Shown here one piece after another: positions 1-9,195 of a stretch of 64,000 bases of DNA. Source of the DNA: a virus. Where the stretch lies: IMG/VR virus record IMGVR_UViG_3300017917_002795, positions 62,001-126,000 of that record, one strand, 5' to 3'. Numbering within the stretch: the stretch's first letter is position 1; every line of letters begins with the position of its first letter. Under the pieces are notes generated by a model, which did no database searches, was not told where the DNA came from, and saw only the letters and a program-made list of their open reading frames with translations. A program made the position numbers and the translations under genes.

Positions 1-2
1 TT

Positions 3-1868
3 GAAATTCAACCTACTCAATTCAACTCTCCTATTATGGCCGCATATGAATACTTATTTGCATTGCCTGAAGATGCCGTTGGTAATTATGCAATGGCCGC
101 TTCAACCAAAGGAGATGATTATGTTCGAGCAAAAGCTTTTGTTCCAAACGTAGATAAATACCGAACCGTCGGAGACAAATCCGGACGTAAAATACCACAA
201 GGTGTTAATGCAACGGAATTGAATTTAGATGTAGATCCATTACTATATAATTCAGGACAACCTATTTCAGCTACCATAGTTCGTCAAGCCATACAAAACA
301 ATGATTATGACGAATTCCGTGCAGCATATCCAAATAATTCTGATGCTGAAGTACGTAATGCATGGCAAATACTAACCGAAGTACGAGAATCTAACACATG
401 GCTAGATGAAATTTCTGAAGATGTTATCAAGTTTTTAGAAGGTTATATGGATACTAAAACTGCGGAAAAACACAAATCTAAAATTTCAAAACTAAAACGC
501 TTTTTGGATTCTAATTTTGGAAAACCATTTACGTATGATTTTGATGAATTTGAAAAAACAGTGGTGGGTGTTAAATTGAATGAAGCTATTCAACTGTTTA
601 AAGAAGGAGGTGCCGCAGGTCATATGTCACATCCATATGATGATTATGCATTATCTTTTGGTGATATGAAAGAAATTGTTGCTCGAGCTCTTTCTGGACG
701 ATTAGATATCGAAGAAGCCGTTACTGAAAAGACTGATGGACAAAACATTCAAGTAACATGGAAGAATGGCCAACCTGGTTTTGCTAGAAACAAAGGAACT
801 GTGATCAATCCAATGACTCCTGATCAGCTGATTGCGGATTTTGAAAGAAAATATCAAGAATCAATACAAAAGAATGGAGCTGAAGCGGCTGAAGGATATA
901 AACGCGTTGTAGAAGCATACCGAGCATGTGCAGAAGATTTAACAAGCGCATTAACTAAACTTCCGGATGAAACCTTAGCAAAAATATTCAAAAATGGTCG
1001 AGTATTTGCAAACATGGAAATCATTTTTCCAGCCACGCGCAATGTTATATCATATGACAAAGCACATCTTCAATTTCACAATCTAGTTGAATATGATGAA
1101 GCAGGAAATCAAGTTGAAACTGATTTAACTGGAGGAGGAATGCTACAACGTGTCATACAAGATGCAAACGCTCACCTACAAAAAACATTTTCATTTATAC
1201 CACCACAACAAATCAAGATAGGACGCATCACAGATTTTGAAGATCAACAAGCAGCATTTTTCAGTGAAATTGATCAATTACGAAACAAATACAATTTAAA
1301 AGATACGGACCTAGTTTCAGAATATCATAGAGCATGGTGGGCAGATGTAATTCGCTCAAAAGCTCAAGAGTTAGGATATGAAATTCCAGATGATATTTTA
1401 ACCACATTAACTAATCGTTGGGCATTCGCAGATAAAAGCACTAATATATCTATGCTTAAAAAACAAATTGAAAATGCAGACTTTGCCGGTTGGGTAACTG
1501 AATTTGATAAACGTGATTTCAAAACATATCAAAAACAAAACATGGAACCGTTTGAAACAATATTTTTACGGTTAGGTGCAGTAGCATTACGAAATGCAGA
1601 AAATTTCTTAGCTGCAAATCCATCTGCATCAGTTCAACAAATCAAACAAGAAATCGCAGAATTGATCAAAGATCTACAAACACGTGGCGATGAAGCAACT
1701 GTAAAAAAATTAGAACATGAACTTCGTCGCATACAACGCCTAGGAGGTTTTGATGCAATAGTACCATCTGAGGGTGTTGTATTTGTGTACGGAGGGCATA
1801 CATATAAGCTTACAGGATCATTTGCTCCTGTTAATCAAATTTTAGGAGTATTGAAATACGCGCGGTGA
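3..1868 (+). CDS. Nucleotidyltransferase / ligase-like fusion (5' end missing)
   Basis: The frame is open to the left edge, so the gene starts before the window; an in-frame ATG lies at 36. About 80 residues after it, PISATIVRQAI matches the C-terminal ISSTxxR signature of HIGH-type cytidylyltransferases, whose HIGH motif would lie upstream. A second half looks like the covalent nucleotidyltransferase (ATP-dependent ligase) fold: KTDGQN with K232 (counted from ATG 36) as candidate nucleotidyl-lysine, an ANMEIIFP motif-III-like stretch, and a C-terminal EGVVF...YKLTGSF that fits motifs IV and V. The substrate is unknown; RNA or nucleotide ligation or capping are possibilities. The fusion is inferred from motifs only. 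Confidence 0.6.
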   Translation, partial: EIQPTQFNSPIMAAYEYLFALPEDAVGNYAMAASTKGDDYVRAKAFVPNVDKYRTVGDKSGRKIPQGVNATELNLDVDPLLYNSGQPISATIVRQAIQNNDYDEFRAAYPNNSDAEVRNAWQILTEVRESNTWLDEISEDVIKFLEGYMDTKTAEKHKSKISKLKRFLDSNFGKPFTYDFDEFEKTVVGVKLNEAIQLFKEGGAAGHMSHPYDDYALSFGDMKEIVARALSGRLDIEEAVTEKTDGQNIQVTWKNGQPGFARNKGTVINPMTPDQLIADFERKYQESIQKNGAEAAEGYKRVVEAYRACAEDLTSALTKLPDETLAKIFKNGRVFANMEIIFPATRNVISYDKAHLQFHNLVEYDEAGNQVETDLTGGGMLQRVIQDANAHLQKTFSFIPPQQIKIGRITDFEDQQAAFFSEIDQLRNKYNLKDTDLVSEYHRAWWADVIRSKAQELGYEIPDDILTTLTNRWAFADKSTNISMLKKQIENADFAGWVTEFDKRDFKTYQKQNMEPFETIFLRLGAVALRNAENFLAANPSASVQQIKQEIAELIKDLQTRGDEATVKKLEHELRRIQRLGGFDAIVPSEGVVFVYGGHTYKLTGSFAPVNQILGVLKYAR

Positions 1869-1870
1869 TA

Positions 1871-1890
1871 TATTTATATTATATTTATAT
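1871..1890 (+). promoter_or_regulatory. Tandem late-type promoter motif
   Basis: Two copies of TATTTATAT lie back to back (1871-1880 and 1882-1890), 18-37 bases before the ATG at 1908. This is the only tandem copy in the window. Confidence 0.5.
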
Positions 1891-1907
1891 AGAAAATAGG
1901 ACGAGTA

Positions 1908-2786
1908 ATGGCTGAAAAACATAAAAGCAAATACAAGAAACCAGAAAATAAGAAACCAACATATCGTAAAGATTTAAAAGATTATACGATGGATGATAAA
2001 GAAGGTAAATTGAATCCACATTCTACCAAAGAAAAACAAAGCAATGTTTTGCGTAAAACTGATAAAGATGTTGTAGATGATGGAAAATTTGATGTTAAAT
2101 ACAATGCCGACGATCGTCTTTACAAAGATTTAGAAGATGCTGATTATGATCCAAAACATGCTGCTAAGGTCATGAAAAAGCGTCAAGAAAAAGATGAAAA
2201 AGATAATGCTAAAAACATCAAAGACCGCATAGAAAATTTAACGCGCGAACAAAAAGAACATTTAGTTCGAGAATATGTTAAAAGAAAATTCATCTCTGCA
2301 TTATTTGAACAAGCACCACCTGCACCAGAAGAAGAAGAAGCTCCGGCAGAAGAAACACCAGCAGAACCAACACCTCCTGCAGATGCCGCAGCTCCAACTG
2401 ACGCAGCCGCCCCGGCTCCCGATGCCGCAGCACCGCCTGCACCTGATATGGCAGCACCTCCAGTAGATGCTGCAGCAACTCCTCCTGCTACTCCAGATGC
2501 AACAGCAGCACCAGAAGCACCTGCACCAGAAGAAGAATCTCCAGAAGCAGCAGCTGAAGAAGATTTAGCAAAACAAAAAATTGCATTAAAATACTGGGAT
2601 GAAATACTAGCAAGTCAAAAAGGTCCTAATAGTTTAGTAGATGCTGGATTTGATCCATTAGCAAAAGCATTAGCAAATTTAGGTCCAAAAGATTTGCGAT
2701 TAGCTAAAATAATGATTCTTCGCAGATTAGGTAAAATTCATCCAGCCTCACTTGCAAAACAATCAACAAATAAAACGCCAGAATAA
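1908..2786 (+). CDS. Hypothetical protein with charged N-terminus and Pro/Ala-rich linker
   Basis: The first 130 residues are very rich in Lys, Asp and Glu. A low-complexity stretch of Pro, Ala and Glu follows (about residues 137-220), then a compact C-terminal region beginning DLAKQKIALKYWDEI that looks helical and folded. No catalytic motif was recognised. A linker of this kind suggests a protein with two tethered parts, possibly virion- or packaging-associated given its place just upstream of the terminase, but function is unknown. GC is locally raised in the Pro/Ala tract because of GCN and CCN codons. Confidence 0.7.
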   Translation: MAEKHKSKYKKPENKKPTYRKDLKDYTMDDKEGKLNPHSTKEKQSNVLRKTDKDVVDDGKFDVKYNADDRLYKDLEDADYDPKHAAKVMKKRQEKDEKDNAKNIKDRIENLTREQKEHLVREYVKRKFISALFEQAPPAPEEEEAPAEETPAEPTPPADAAAPTDAAAPAPDAAAPPAPDMAAPPVDAAATPPATPDATAAPEAPAPEEESPEAAAEEDLAKQKIALKYWDEILASQKGPNSLVDAGFDPLAKALANLGPKDLRLAKIMILRRLGKIHPASLAKQSTNKTPE

Positions 2787-2787
2787 T

Positions 2788-3426
2788 ATGTCAAAAAACA
2801 AGTTACAAAACATCAAAGCCCTTCAACAAATGTTAGAAGGCGACCACAAGTTTCAAACAAAAAAGACCACCGGATTTTCCGATGCCAAAGAAACAGCTAA
2901 ACGCAATCAACGCCATGAGGTTGGTGATGTGTGGGAAGAAACAGATGCCCATGGCAACGTATATGTTATAGAACAACGAGATGGATTTCGAGTACGTAAA
3001 ACAAAGAATTCAGATGTTTTTCAACAAATACGTGATGAATTAAAATCATTTCCTAAGTGTCGTAAAGAAACATGCACATGCACAACACCAAATCACCTAG
3101 ATGAAAAAATGCGTAAATTCAATGGTATGTGTTATGATTGTACAATTGAGTTTGAACATGAAATGCGTAAAGCTGGTACTTATGATGCATATGAACGAGA
3201 ACGCGTTAAGAACAATGCACTAGCCTGGCTTAAAACAGCCGAACAAGATTTAACTATGTTAAAACAAACATATACGGAAGCTGCTAAATTTGTTACTAAT
3301 GCAGATGGAGAAGTAGAAACATATGCTGCTCGTATGACACCAGAACAATTCAATGAACAAGTTGAAGAACAATTTAATAAATTTAAAGAACGATTTTTAT
3401 CAAGAATAGAAGGAGAAAAACAATGA
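2788..3426 (+). CDS. Hypothetical protein with Cys cluster
   Basis: The start is placed at the ATG at 2788, one base after the preceding stop; a TTG at 2752 is in frame but would overlap the upstream gene. The 212-residue protein has a basic N-terminus, a central cluster CRKETCTCTTPNH...GMCYDC that could bind zinc, and a helical C-terminal third. Its stop overlaps the next ATG (ATGA at 3423). No family was recognised. Confidence 0.7.
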   Translation: MSKNKLQNIKALQQMLEGDHKFQTKKTTGFSDAKETAKRNQRHEVGDVWEETDAHGNVYVIEQRDGFRVRKTKNSDVFQQIRDELKSFPKCRKETCTCTTPNHLDEKMRKFNGMCYDCTIEFEHEMRKAGTYDAYERERVKNNALAWLKTAEQDLTMLKQTYTEAAKFVTNADGEVETYAARMTPEQFNEQVEEQFNKFKERFLSRIEGEKQ

Positions 3427-3770
3427 AAACAATTAAAAAATATTGGGCATTAATCATCGCTGGACTTTTAGGAATTTTAAGTTTAACAGTATTTTTAGGT
3501 AAGAAACGATCAGCAAAACAAGTTGATAAAATTGATGATGTGATAGATCAAAACAACAAACAAGTTGATATTAATGCTGGAAAAATTGAAGTTATCGAAG
3601 AAATAAAACAAGATGTTAAAGAAGAAATTGTTGAAGTAAAAGAAGATATTGTAGCATTAGAAGAACAAAAAACAAAGCCAGTTGCTTCAAAAAAACCTAA
3701 ATCTGCAAAAGCTGCTAAAGAAAATATACTTAGCAAAACAAACAAGAAAAAAAGTTCAAAAAAGAAATAG
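3423..3770 (+). CDS. Small membrane protein with coiled coil
   Basis: The N-terminus is basic (MKTIKKYW) and is followed by one hydrophobic segment (about residues 8-26, ALIIAGLLGILSLTVFLG), a long Glu/Lys/Val coiled-coil-like middle, and a Lys-rich tail. A good AAGGAG precedes the ATG. Together with the next gene it makes a pair of small membrane-anchored coiled-coil proteins. A lysis role (spanin- or holin-like) is possible, but nothing in the sequence proves it. Confidence 0.7.
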   Translation: MKTIKKYWALIIAGLLGILSLTVFLGKKRSAKQVDKIDDVIDQNNKQVDINAGKIEVIEEIKQDVKEEIVEVKEDIVALEEQKTKPVASKKPKSAKAAKENILSKTNKKKSSKKK

Positions 3771-3772
3771 TT

Positions 3773-4159
3773 ATGAAACTATTAATCATTGTATTGGCAT
3801 TCATTCCATGGGTTGGGTTAGGACAAACCAAAATTCCAGATACATGTTTTACAACAGAAGAATTATATTCTATTTCTCAAACATTAGATTCATTATGGAT
3901 TATTGATTCATTGAATAATGCAATTATTTCTAAACAACATGATTTAGTTAAAAAGTATGAATCAGTGATACAATTAGATTCTTTACAACTCAATTATCAA
4001 AAACAACAAGTTGAATTGCTACAAAAGAACATAGATTTGTATATTCAACGTGAAAAATATTTTCAACCAAAGTGGTATGATAACAAAGCCATATGGTTTG
4101 GAAGTGGAATTGTTACTGTATTTTTAACAGCATTTTCTCTTTCATTAATAGTAAATTAA
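3773..4159 (+). CDS. Small protein with signal-like N-terminus and C-terminal membrane segment
   Basis: Residues 1-18 form a hydrophobic signal-like segment (MKLLIIVLAFIPWVGLGQ). A helical central region with heptad-like Leu/Gln spacing follows, and a C-terminal transmembrane segment (about residues 106-126). The topology, two membrane-targeting ends around a coiled coil, resembles single-molecule spanins. However, the expected lipobox Cys is absent: Cys24 is not in a lipobox context. Candidate lysis or envelope protein, unproven. Confidence 0.65.
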   Translation: MKLLIIVLAFIPWVGLGQTKIPDTCFTTEELYSISQTLDSLWIIDSLNNAIISKQHDLVKKYESVIQLDSLQLNYQKQQVELLQKNIDLYIQREKYFQPKWYDNKAIWFGSGIVTVFLTAFSLSLIVN

Positions 4160-4160
4160 T

Positions 4161-5738
4161 ATGTCGCAACCGAATATAAAACAGATCATACAGCAACAGT
4201 ACGCAATGTGTGCTAAAGATCCTGTTTTTTTCATGAAGCAATACTGTTATATTCAACATCCTAAAAAAGGAAAGATTAAATTTAATTTATTCCCATTCCA
4301 GGAAGATTCATTAACTGAGTTACGTGATAATCGATACAGTGTAATTTTAAAATCACGGCAGTTAGGTATTTCAACCTTATCAGCAGGATTTGCGTTATGG
4401 AGCATGTTGTTCAAAGAAGATTTCAATGTGCTTGTTATTGCAACCACTCAAGAAGTAGCAAAGAACCTTGTTACCAAAGTGCGAGTGATGCATGAAAATT
4501 TACCGAGTTGGCTGAAAGGAAATGTTGAAGCAGACAATAAACTATCCCTTAAATTTAAGAATGGTTCACAAATTAAAGCTGTATCATCAGCCACTACCGG
4601 TGCGCGTTCAGAAGCATTATCCCTTTTAATCATTGATGAAGCTGCTTTTATACGTAACATAGAAGAAATATGGATAGCATCACAAGCAACCCTATCAACA
4701 GGTGGTGGTGCAATTGTGCTTTCTACTCCTAATGGTGTAGGTAACTGGTTTCATCAAACATGGGCTGATGCAGAAGCTGATATTAATGGATTTCACACAA
4801 TCAAACTGCATTGGACAGTGCATCCAGAACGAGATCAAGCATGGCGCGATCAACAAACACAGTTATTAGGAGAACGTGGTGCTGCTCAGGAGTGTGATTG
4901 CGATTTCATTTCGTCTGGTCACACTGTTGTTGAAGGTGCCATACTAATGGAATATGAAGCTCAATGCACCGAACCAATAGAACGACGAGGAGTTGATGGT
5001 GCTTATTGGATTTGGGAGTATCCGGATTATTCAAAAGATTACATAGTAGTAGCAGACGTTGCTCGGGGTGATAGTAGTGACTGGTCTGCATTTCATGTAA
5101 TTGACATTCAATCTGTAACACAGGTTGCTGAATTCAAAGGTAAAATTCCACCTAATGAGTTTGGAAATATGCTTGTAAGTGTTGCCACAGAATGGAATAC
5201 GGCACTATTAGCTATTGAAAATGCAAACATAGGTTGGGCTGCAATTCAGCCGGCTATTGATCGAAACTATCCAAATCTACATTATACATATCGCGAAGAT
5301 GGTTATACAGATGCAGAAGTTCAACTCAAGAAGAACTATGATATGCAGGATAAAACAAAGATGGTACCGGGTGTATCAACCACAAGTAGAACTCGTCCAT
5401 TAATGATATCATCTTTAGAAATGTATATGCGTGAACGAACACCAGTTATCCGTAGCAAACGACTTATTCAAGAATTGTTTGTGTTTGTGTGGTTAAATGG
5501 TAAAGCTCAATCACAAAACGGTTACAATGATGATTTGGTGATGTCGTTTTGTATTGGATTATGGTTACGAGACACAGCATTACGACTTCGTCAGCAAGGA
5601 ATTGACTTAAACAAACGAGCTATTTCTAATTTTCGACGAACAGATACTAGCATCTTTACCAATAAAAATCAAAGACCAGATTCTGGGTGGTCATGGAACA
5701 ATGGGTTCAACGACGAGAATTTAACCTGGCTTCTTTAA
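4161..5738 (+). CDS. terL: Terminase large subunit (T4 gp17-like)
   Basis: This is the ATP-driven DNA packaging motor and headful nuclease. The ATPase half shows a Walker-A-like KSRQLGIST (about residue 70) and Walker B LLIIDEAAFI (about 155), with a coupling STPNG downstream. The nuclease half has the RNase-H-like VVADVARGD (about 297), a second acidic region around LLAIENAN, and a late NDDLVMS. The length of 525 aa is a little under T4 gp17. It is followed by the portal gene in the usual order. A small subunit (gp16) was not recognised upstream. Confidence 0.95.
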   Translation: MSQPNIKQIIQQQYAMCAKDPVFFMKQYCYIQHPKKGKIKFNLFPFQEDSLTELRDNRYSVILKSRQLGISTLSAGFALWSMLFKEDFNVLVIATTQEVAKNLVTKVRVMHENLPSWLKGNVEADNKLSLKFKNGSQIKAVSSATTGARSEALSLLIIDEAAFIRNIEEIWIASQATLSTGGGAIVLSTPNGVGNWFHQTWADAEADINGFHTIKLHWTVHPERDQAWRDQQTQLLGERGAAQECDCDFISSGHTVVEGAILMEYEAQCTEPIERRGVDGAYWIWEYPDYSKDYIVVADVARGDSSDWSAFHVIDIQSVTQVAEFKGKIPPNEFGNMLVSVATEWNTALLAIENANIGWAAIQPAIDRNYPNLHYTYREDGYTDAEVQLKKNYDMQDKTKMVPGVSTTSRTRPLMISSLEMYMRERTPVIRSKRLIQELFVFVWLNGKAQSQNGYNDDLVMSFCIGLWLRDTALRLRQQGIDLNKRAISNFRRTDTSIFTNKNQRPDSGWSWNNGFNDENLTWLL

Positions 5739-5745
5739 TTAGTTA

Positions 5746-5755
5746 TATTTATATT
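5746..5755 (+). promoter_or_regulatory. Late-type promoter motif before portal gene
   Basis: TATTTATATT ends 11 bases before the portal ATG at 5767, so any transcript would have almost no leader. Confidence 0.5.
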
Positions 5756-5766
5756 AAAAAAATAAT

Positions 5767-7602
5767 ATGGCGTCACTTAGAAAACGTTTAAATAACCTAT
5801 TCAATACCAATGTAATTGTACGTGCATATGGTAAAGATCGTTTACGTGTTGTAGATACAAATCATCTTCAATCAGCTGGTAACTTAAATCAAACTAAAAT
5901 AGCCGACCGTTATACTAGACTGCATGGTGCAAATCGTCATCGTGTTGGAGGAATGGGTGGCTATGATTCTAATTACTATATGCATCAAAACCGTATGCAG
6001 TTATATACGGATTATGAAATGATGGATAAAGATCCCATTATTAGTGCTGCATTAGATATTTACGCAGATGAATCAACATTAGCGGATCAGTTTGGTGATA
6101 TTTTAACAATCAAAACCAACAAAACAAACATTCAAAAGATACTTTACAATTTATTTTATGATGTATTAAACATTGAATTCAATATGTGGCCATGGATTCG
6201 TAACATGGTAAAATATGGAGATTTCTTTTTGAAATTGGATATTGCAGATGAATTAGGTGTCATTAATGCTCGTCCATTTTCAAGCTATGAAGTAGAACGT
6301 TGGGAAGAATTTGATGAAGAATCAGGTGACTATAAAATTAAGTTTCGCCATGCTTCTAGTCCTAACTTAATGTATGATGTATTTGAGGTAGCACATTTCA
6401 GAATGCTATCCGATTCAAATTTTTTACCATATGGTAGGAGCATGTTAGAAGGAGCTCGTAAAGAATTTCAAAAACTAACAATGCTTGAAGATGCAATGCT
6501 TATTCACCGCATCATGAGAGCTCCAGAAAAACGTATTTTCAAAATTGATATCGGTAATATTCCACCAAATGAAGTTGATTCTTTCATGGAACAGATCATC
6601 AATAAAATGAAAAAAATTCCGCACGTTGATCAAAATACAGGTAACTATAATCTTAAATTTAATTTGAACAACATGTTAGAAGATTACTATTTACCAGTTC
6701 GCGGTGGTCAATCATCTACAGCAATTGACACATTACCTGGAATGCAATTTACCGGTATCGATGATATTGAATATGTGAAAAACAAAATGATGGCTGGATT
6801 GAAGATACCTAAATCATTCTTAGGATATGGCGAAGCAGTTGAAGGTAAAACTACATTAGCATCATTAGATATTCGATTCGCAAGAACAATTGAACGAATT
6901 CAAAAAATAGTTTGCTCAGAATTATATAAAATAGCAATCGTGCATTTAGCTACACAAGGTTATGAAAATGAAGATCTAGTTGGATTTGAATTAGAACTAA
7001 CAGCACCATCAATTATATATGATCAGCAAAAAGTTGCATTAATGACTGAAAAGATGACATTAGCAACTAGCATGAAAGATAGCAAATTAGTATCAGACAA
7101 GTACATATATGAATATATCTTTAATATGTCTGAAGAACAATGGTTAGAAGAAAGAACCAATGTTATTGAAGATTTGAAACTTAGATTCCGTCAAAATCAA
7201 ATTGAACAGGAAGGAAATGATCCATCTGTAACTGGCGTGTCATATGGAACGCCACATGATTTAGCTTCAATGCACATGAGCTCCGATGAAGTAGAAGAAA
7301 AAGATAAAGGAGGTCGTCCAAAAGAAGGAATTAAATTTGGTCAACATAAAAACGCATTTGGATGGGATCCAACCGGCAAAAAAGAAATTGACCAAGCATT
7401 TAATCCGGAAAATCAAAAAACCACATTTTTATCTGATCCGCGCAGAGAAAGAAAATTGGATTTAGCATCAGAGAATGTTATCAAGGCATTGAAAATAAAG
7501 AAACCTAAACGACGTAATGTGATATTAGAAACATTGAACACTACTAATAACACTGATATTTCTGATGCTGGAACATTATTAGATGAGAATAATATACTAT
7601 AA
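5767..7602 (+). CDS. gp20: Portal vertex protein (T4 gp20-like)
   Basis: This forms the dodecameric DNA entry and exit ring at one capsid vertex. At 611 aa it is a little longer than T4 gp20. Recognisable stretches include DKDPIISAALDIYADEST near the N-terminus, MLEDAMLIHRIMRAPEKRI in the stem region, the GMQFTGIDDIEYVKNKM segment and the GEAVEGKTTLASLDIRFAR segment typical of gp20 relatives. The charged C-terminal tail beyond about residue 490 is more variable. Confidence 0.95.
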   Translation: MASLRKRLNNLFNTNVIVRAYGKDRLRVVDTNHLQSAGNLNQTKIADRYTRLHGANRHRVGGMGGYDSNYYMHQNRMQLYTDYEMMDKDPIISAALDIYADESTLADQFGDILTIKTNKTNIQKILYNLFYDVLNIEFNMWPWIRNMVKYGDFFLKLDIADELGVINARPFSSYEVERWEEFDEESGDYKIKFRHASSPNLMYDVFEVAHFRMLSDSNFLPYGRSMLEGARKEFQKLTMLEDAMLIHRIMRAPEKRIFKIDIGNIPPNEVDSFMEQIINKMKKIPHVDQNTGNYNLKFNLNNMLEDYYLPVRGGQSSTAIDTLPGMQFTGIDDIEYVKNKMMAGLKIPKSFLGYGEAVEGKTTLASLDIRFARTIERIQKIVCSELYKIAIVHLATQGYENEDLVGFELELTAPSIIYDQQKVALMTEKMTLATSMKDSKLVSDKYIYEYIFNMSEEQWLEERTNVIEDLKLRFRQNQIEQEGNDPSVTGVSYGTPHDLASMHMSSDEVEEKDKGGRPKEGIKFGQHKNAFGWDPTGKKEIDQAFNPENQKTTFLSDPRRERKLDLASENVIKALKIKKPKRRNVILETLNTTNNTDISDAGTLLDENNIL

Positions 7603-7604
7603 CA

Positions 7605-7613
7605 TATTTATTT
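7605..7613 (+). promoter_or_regulatory. Late-type motif (variant)
   Basis: TATTTATTT lies 20 bases before the ATG at 7633 and departs from the usual TATTTATA at the last base. Confidence 0.35.
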
Positions 7614-7632
7614 AAAAGTGTTGAAAATTAAT

Positions 7633-8487
7633 ATGAAAAAACTTAAACATTCGAAGTATAAAAATACTGGCATTCTTTTTGAAATGCTTGTACAGAAATT
7701 AACATCGGAAACGTTATCTTCAAACAAATCAATAACCATTGATATCATTAAAAAATATTTTGGAAAAAACACAGAACTTTCAAAGGAATTACAATTATAC
7801 AATGCATTGATTAAAGAACAACACAAAACTGAAGCTCGTGCCTTAGATTTTATTCGCACAGTTAAAGATACCCATAAAAAATTAAATCAAACCGTATTAA
7901 CCCGTCAAAAATATAATTTAGTTAAGGAAATTTCTGAGAATTTTGTTTTTGAAAATATGTCAAAAATTCACATTGGAAACTACAAAGCTCTTGCATCAAT
8001 TTACATGTTGTTTGAATATGATGAAACGGATAATCCAAAACAAATTATGGAATGTAAGAATGTAATTTTAGAAAATGTTCTTTTGCATGACCGCAACAAA
8101 TCAACAAAAGATCCGATATTAGAAGCATTTGAACAACAAGATAAAGATGTTCGTTTATTAACATATAAATTTCTTATTGATAAATTCAACACAAAATATT
8201 CATCAACGCTATCAGAATCACAGAAACAATTGTTGAATAAATACATCACCAATGTTAATGATACTGAAGCACTTCGAGAATACGTTCAAAAGATCATTCC
8301 AACTATCAAAAAACAACTTGCTGCAAGTTCTAAACGAATTGAGGATGTGGTAACTAAAATTAAAGTTGAAAAACTTTCAGAAATGCTTTGCAATGTTGAA
8401 TCAATCAAAAAACTTAAAGAATCACATATATTAAACTTAATGAGATATATGGATTTAGTTGATGAATTAAATGAAGTAAGTGCATGA
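7633..8487 (+). CDS. Hypothetical head-region protein
   Basis: ATG 7633 is preferred over a GTG/TTG pair 15 bases upstream. The 284-residue protein is mostly helical, Lys-rich and without recognised motifs. It lies between portal and protease, where T4 keeps small head assembly genes, and it overlaps the next gene by four bases (ATGA at 8484). A role in prohead assembly is a guess from position. Confidence 0.7.
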   Translation: MKKLKHSKYKNTGILFEMLVQKLTSETLSSNKSITIDIIKKYFGKNTELSKELQLYNALIKEQHKTEARALDFIRTVKDTHKKLNQTVLTRQKYNLVKEISENFVFENMSKIHIGNYKALASIYMLFEYDETDNPKQIMECKNVILENVLLHDRNKSTKDPILEAFEQQDKDVRLLTYKFLIDKFNTKYSSTLSESQKQLLNKYITNVNDTEALREYVQKIIPTIKKQLAASSKRIEDVVTKIKVEKLSEMLCNVESIKKLKESHILNLMRYMDLVDELNEVSA

Positions 8488-9194
8488 AATCATTCTTACA
8501 ACAAATAGAAGAAGCATTTGAAGCAGTTGATAAAACTGATGATATCATTGATGATATTGCAAATCGCCATGATAATATCGAAGATGAATTAGAAGAAGTA
8601 TCTACATCTGGTGGTGCTGGTGCATATATGACACCAAATGCATTCTCTCCAGCTGATGATGATACTGTTGAAGTATTAGGATATAAACGAGTACGAGAAT
8701 CCGTTAACACGCCACCATCATATAAATTAGGACAATATCAAAGTCCAGAATCTGCAGAAGAAGAATGGAATGATAAATTTCCTTTTTCTACTAAAAAATG
8801 GTATAATTCGGATATGAAATATCCATCAGTTGATATGACAGAAACGCCTAGTAGAACACGTAAAGAAGATGTTCCTAAAATATCTTCACAGCGTGTTTTA
8901 GCAGATATAGTAAATGAAGCGTTGGATATAAAATATGAACAACTAGTTGAATCATATCGTTCATATAAAACTGCATCTGGTGATAAAAAGCCGTCTAAAA
9001 CTATAAAAGAAACCATTACAAACATTGCACGTCAACTCAAAGAAATTGAAGATTCAGTAAACCATGCATCTCGATTTAAAAATGAATCAGGCGTTACATC
9101 ATCTGCATATGGTCCTAGCACAACACGCGCATTAACCAAAATATCAGAAAGATTAATTAAAATATCAGAACGAGTAAGAACGTTAGGGGAGTAA
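8484..9194 (+). CDS. Hypothetical head-region protein
   Basis: The 236-residue protein has an acidic N-terminus (DDIIDDIANRHDNIEDELEE), a probably disordered middle, and a helical C-terminal half with a repeated KISERLIKISERVR pattern. It is translationally coupled to the gene before it and ends one base before the protease ATG. It could be a minor prohead core component; no family was recognised. Confidence 0.65.
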   Translation: MKSFLQQIEEAFEAVDKTDDIIDDIANRHDNIEDELEEVSTSGGAGAYMTPNAFSPADDDTVEVLGYKRVRESVNTPPSYKLGQYQSPESAEEEWNDKFPFSTKKWYNSDMKYPSVDMTETPSRTRKEDVPKISSQRVLADIVNEALDIKYEQLVESYRSYKTASGDKKPSKTIKETITNIARQLKEIEDSVNHASRFKNESGVTSSAYGPSTTRALTKISERLIKISERVRTLGE

Positions 9195-9195
9195 A

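Noticed and set aside
2752-2787. Extended start of the 2788 gene at TTG 2752
   Set aside because: It would overlap the upstream gene; the ATG one base after the upstream stop is simpler.
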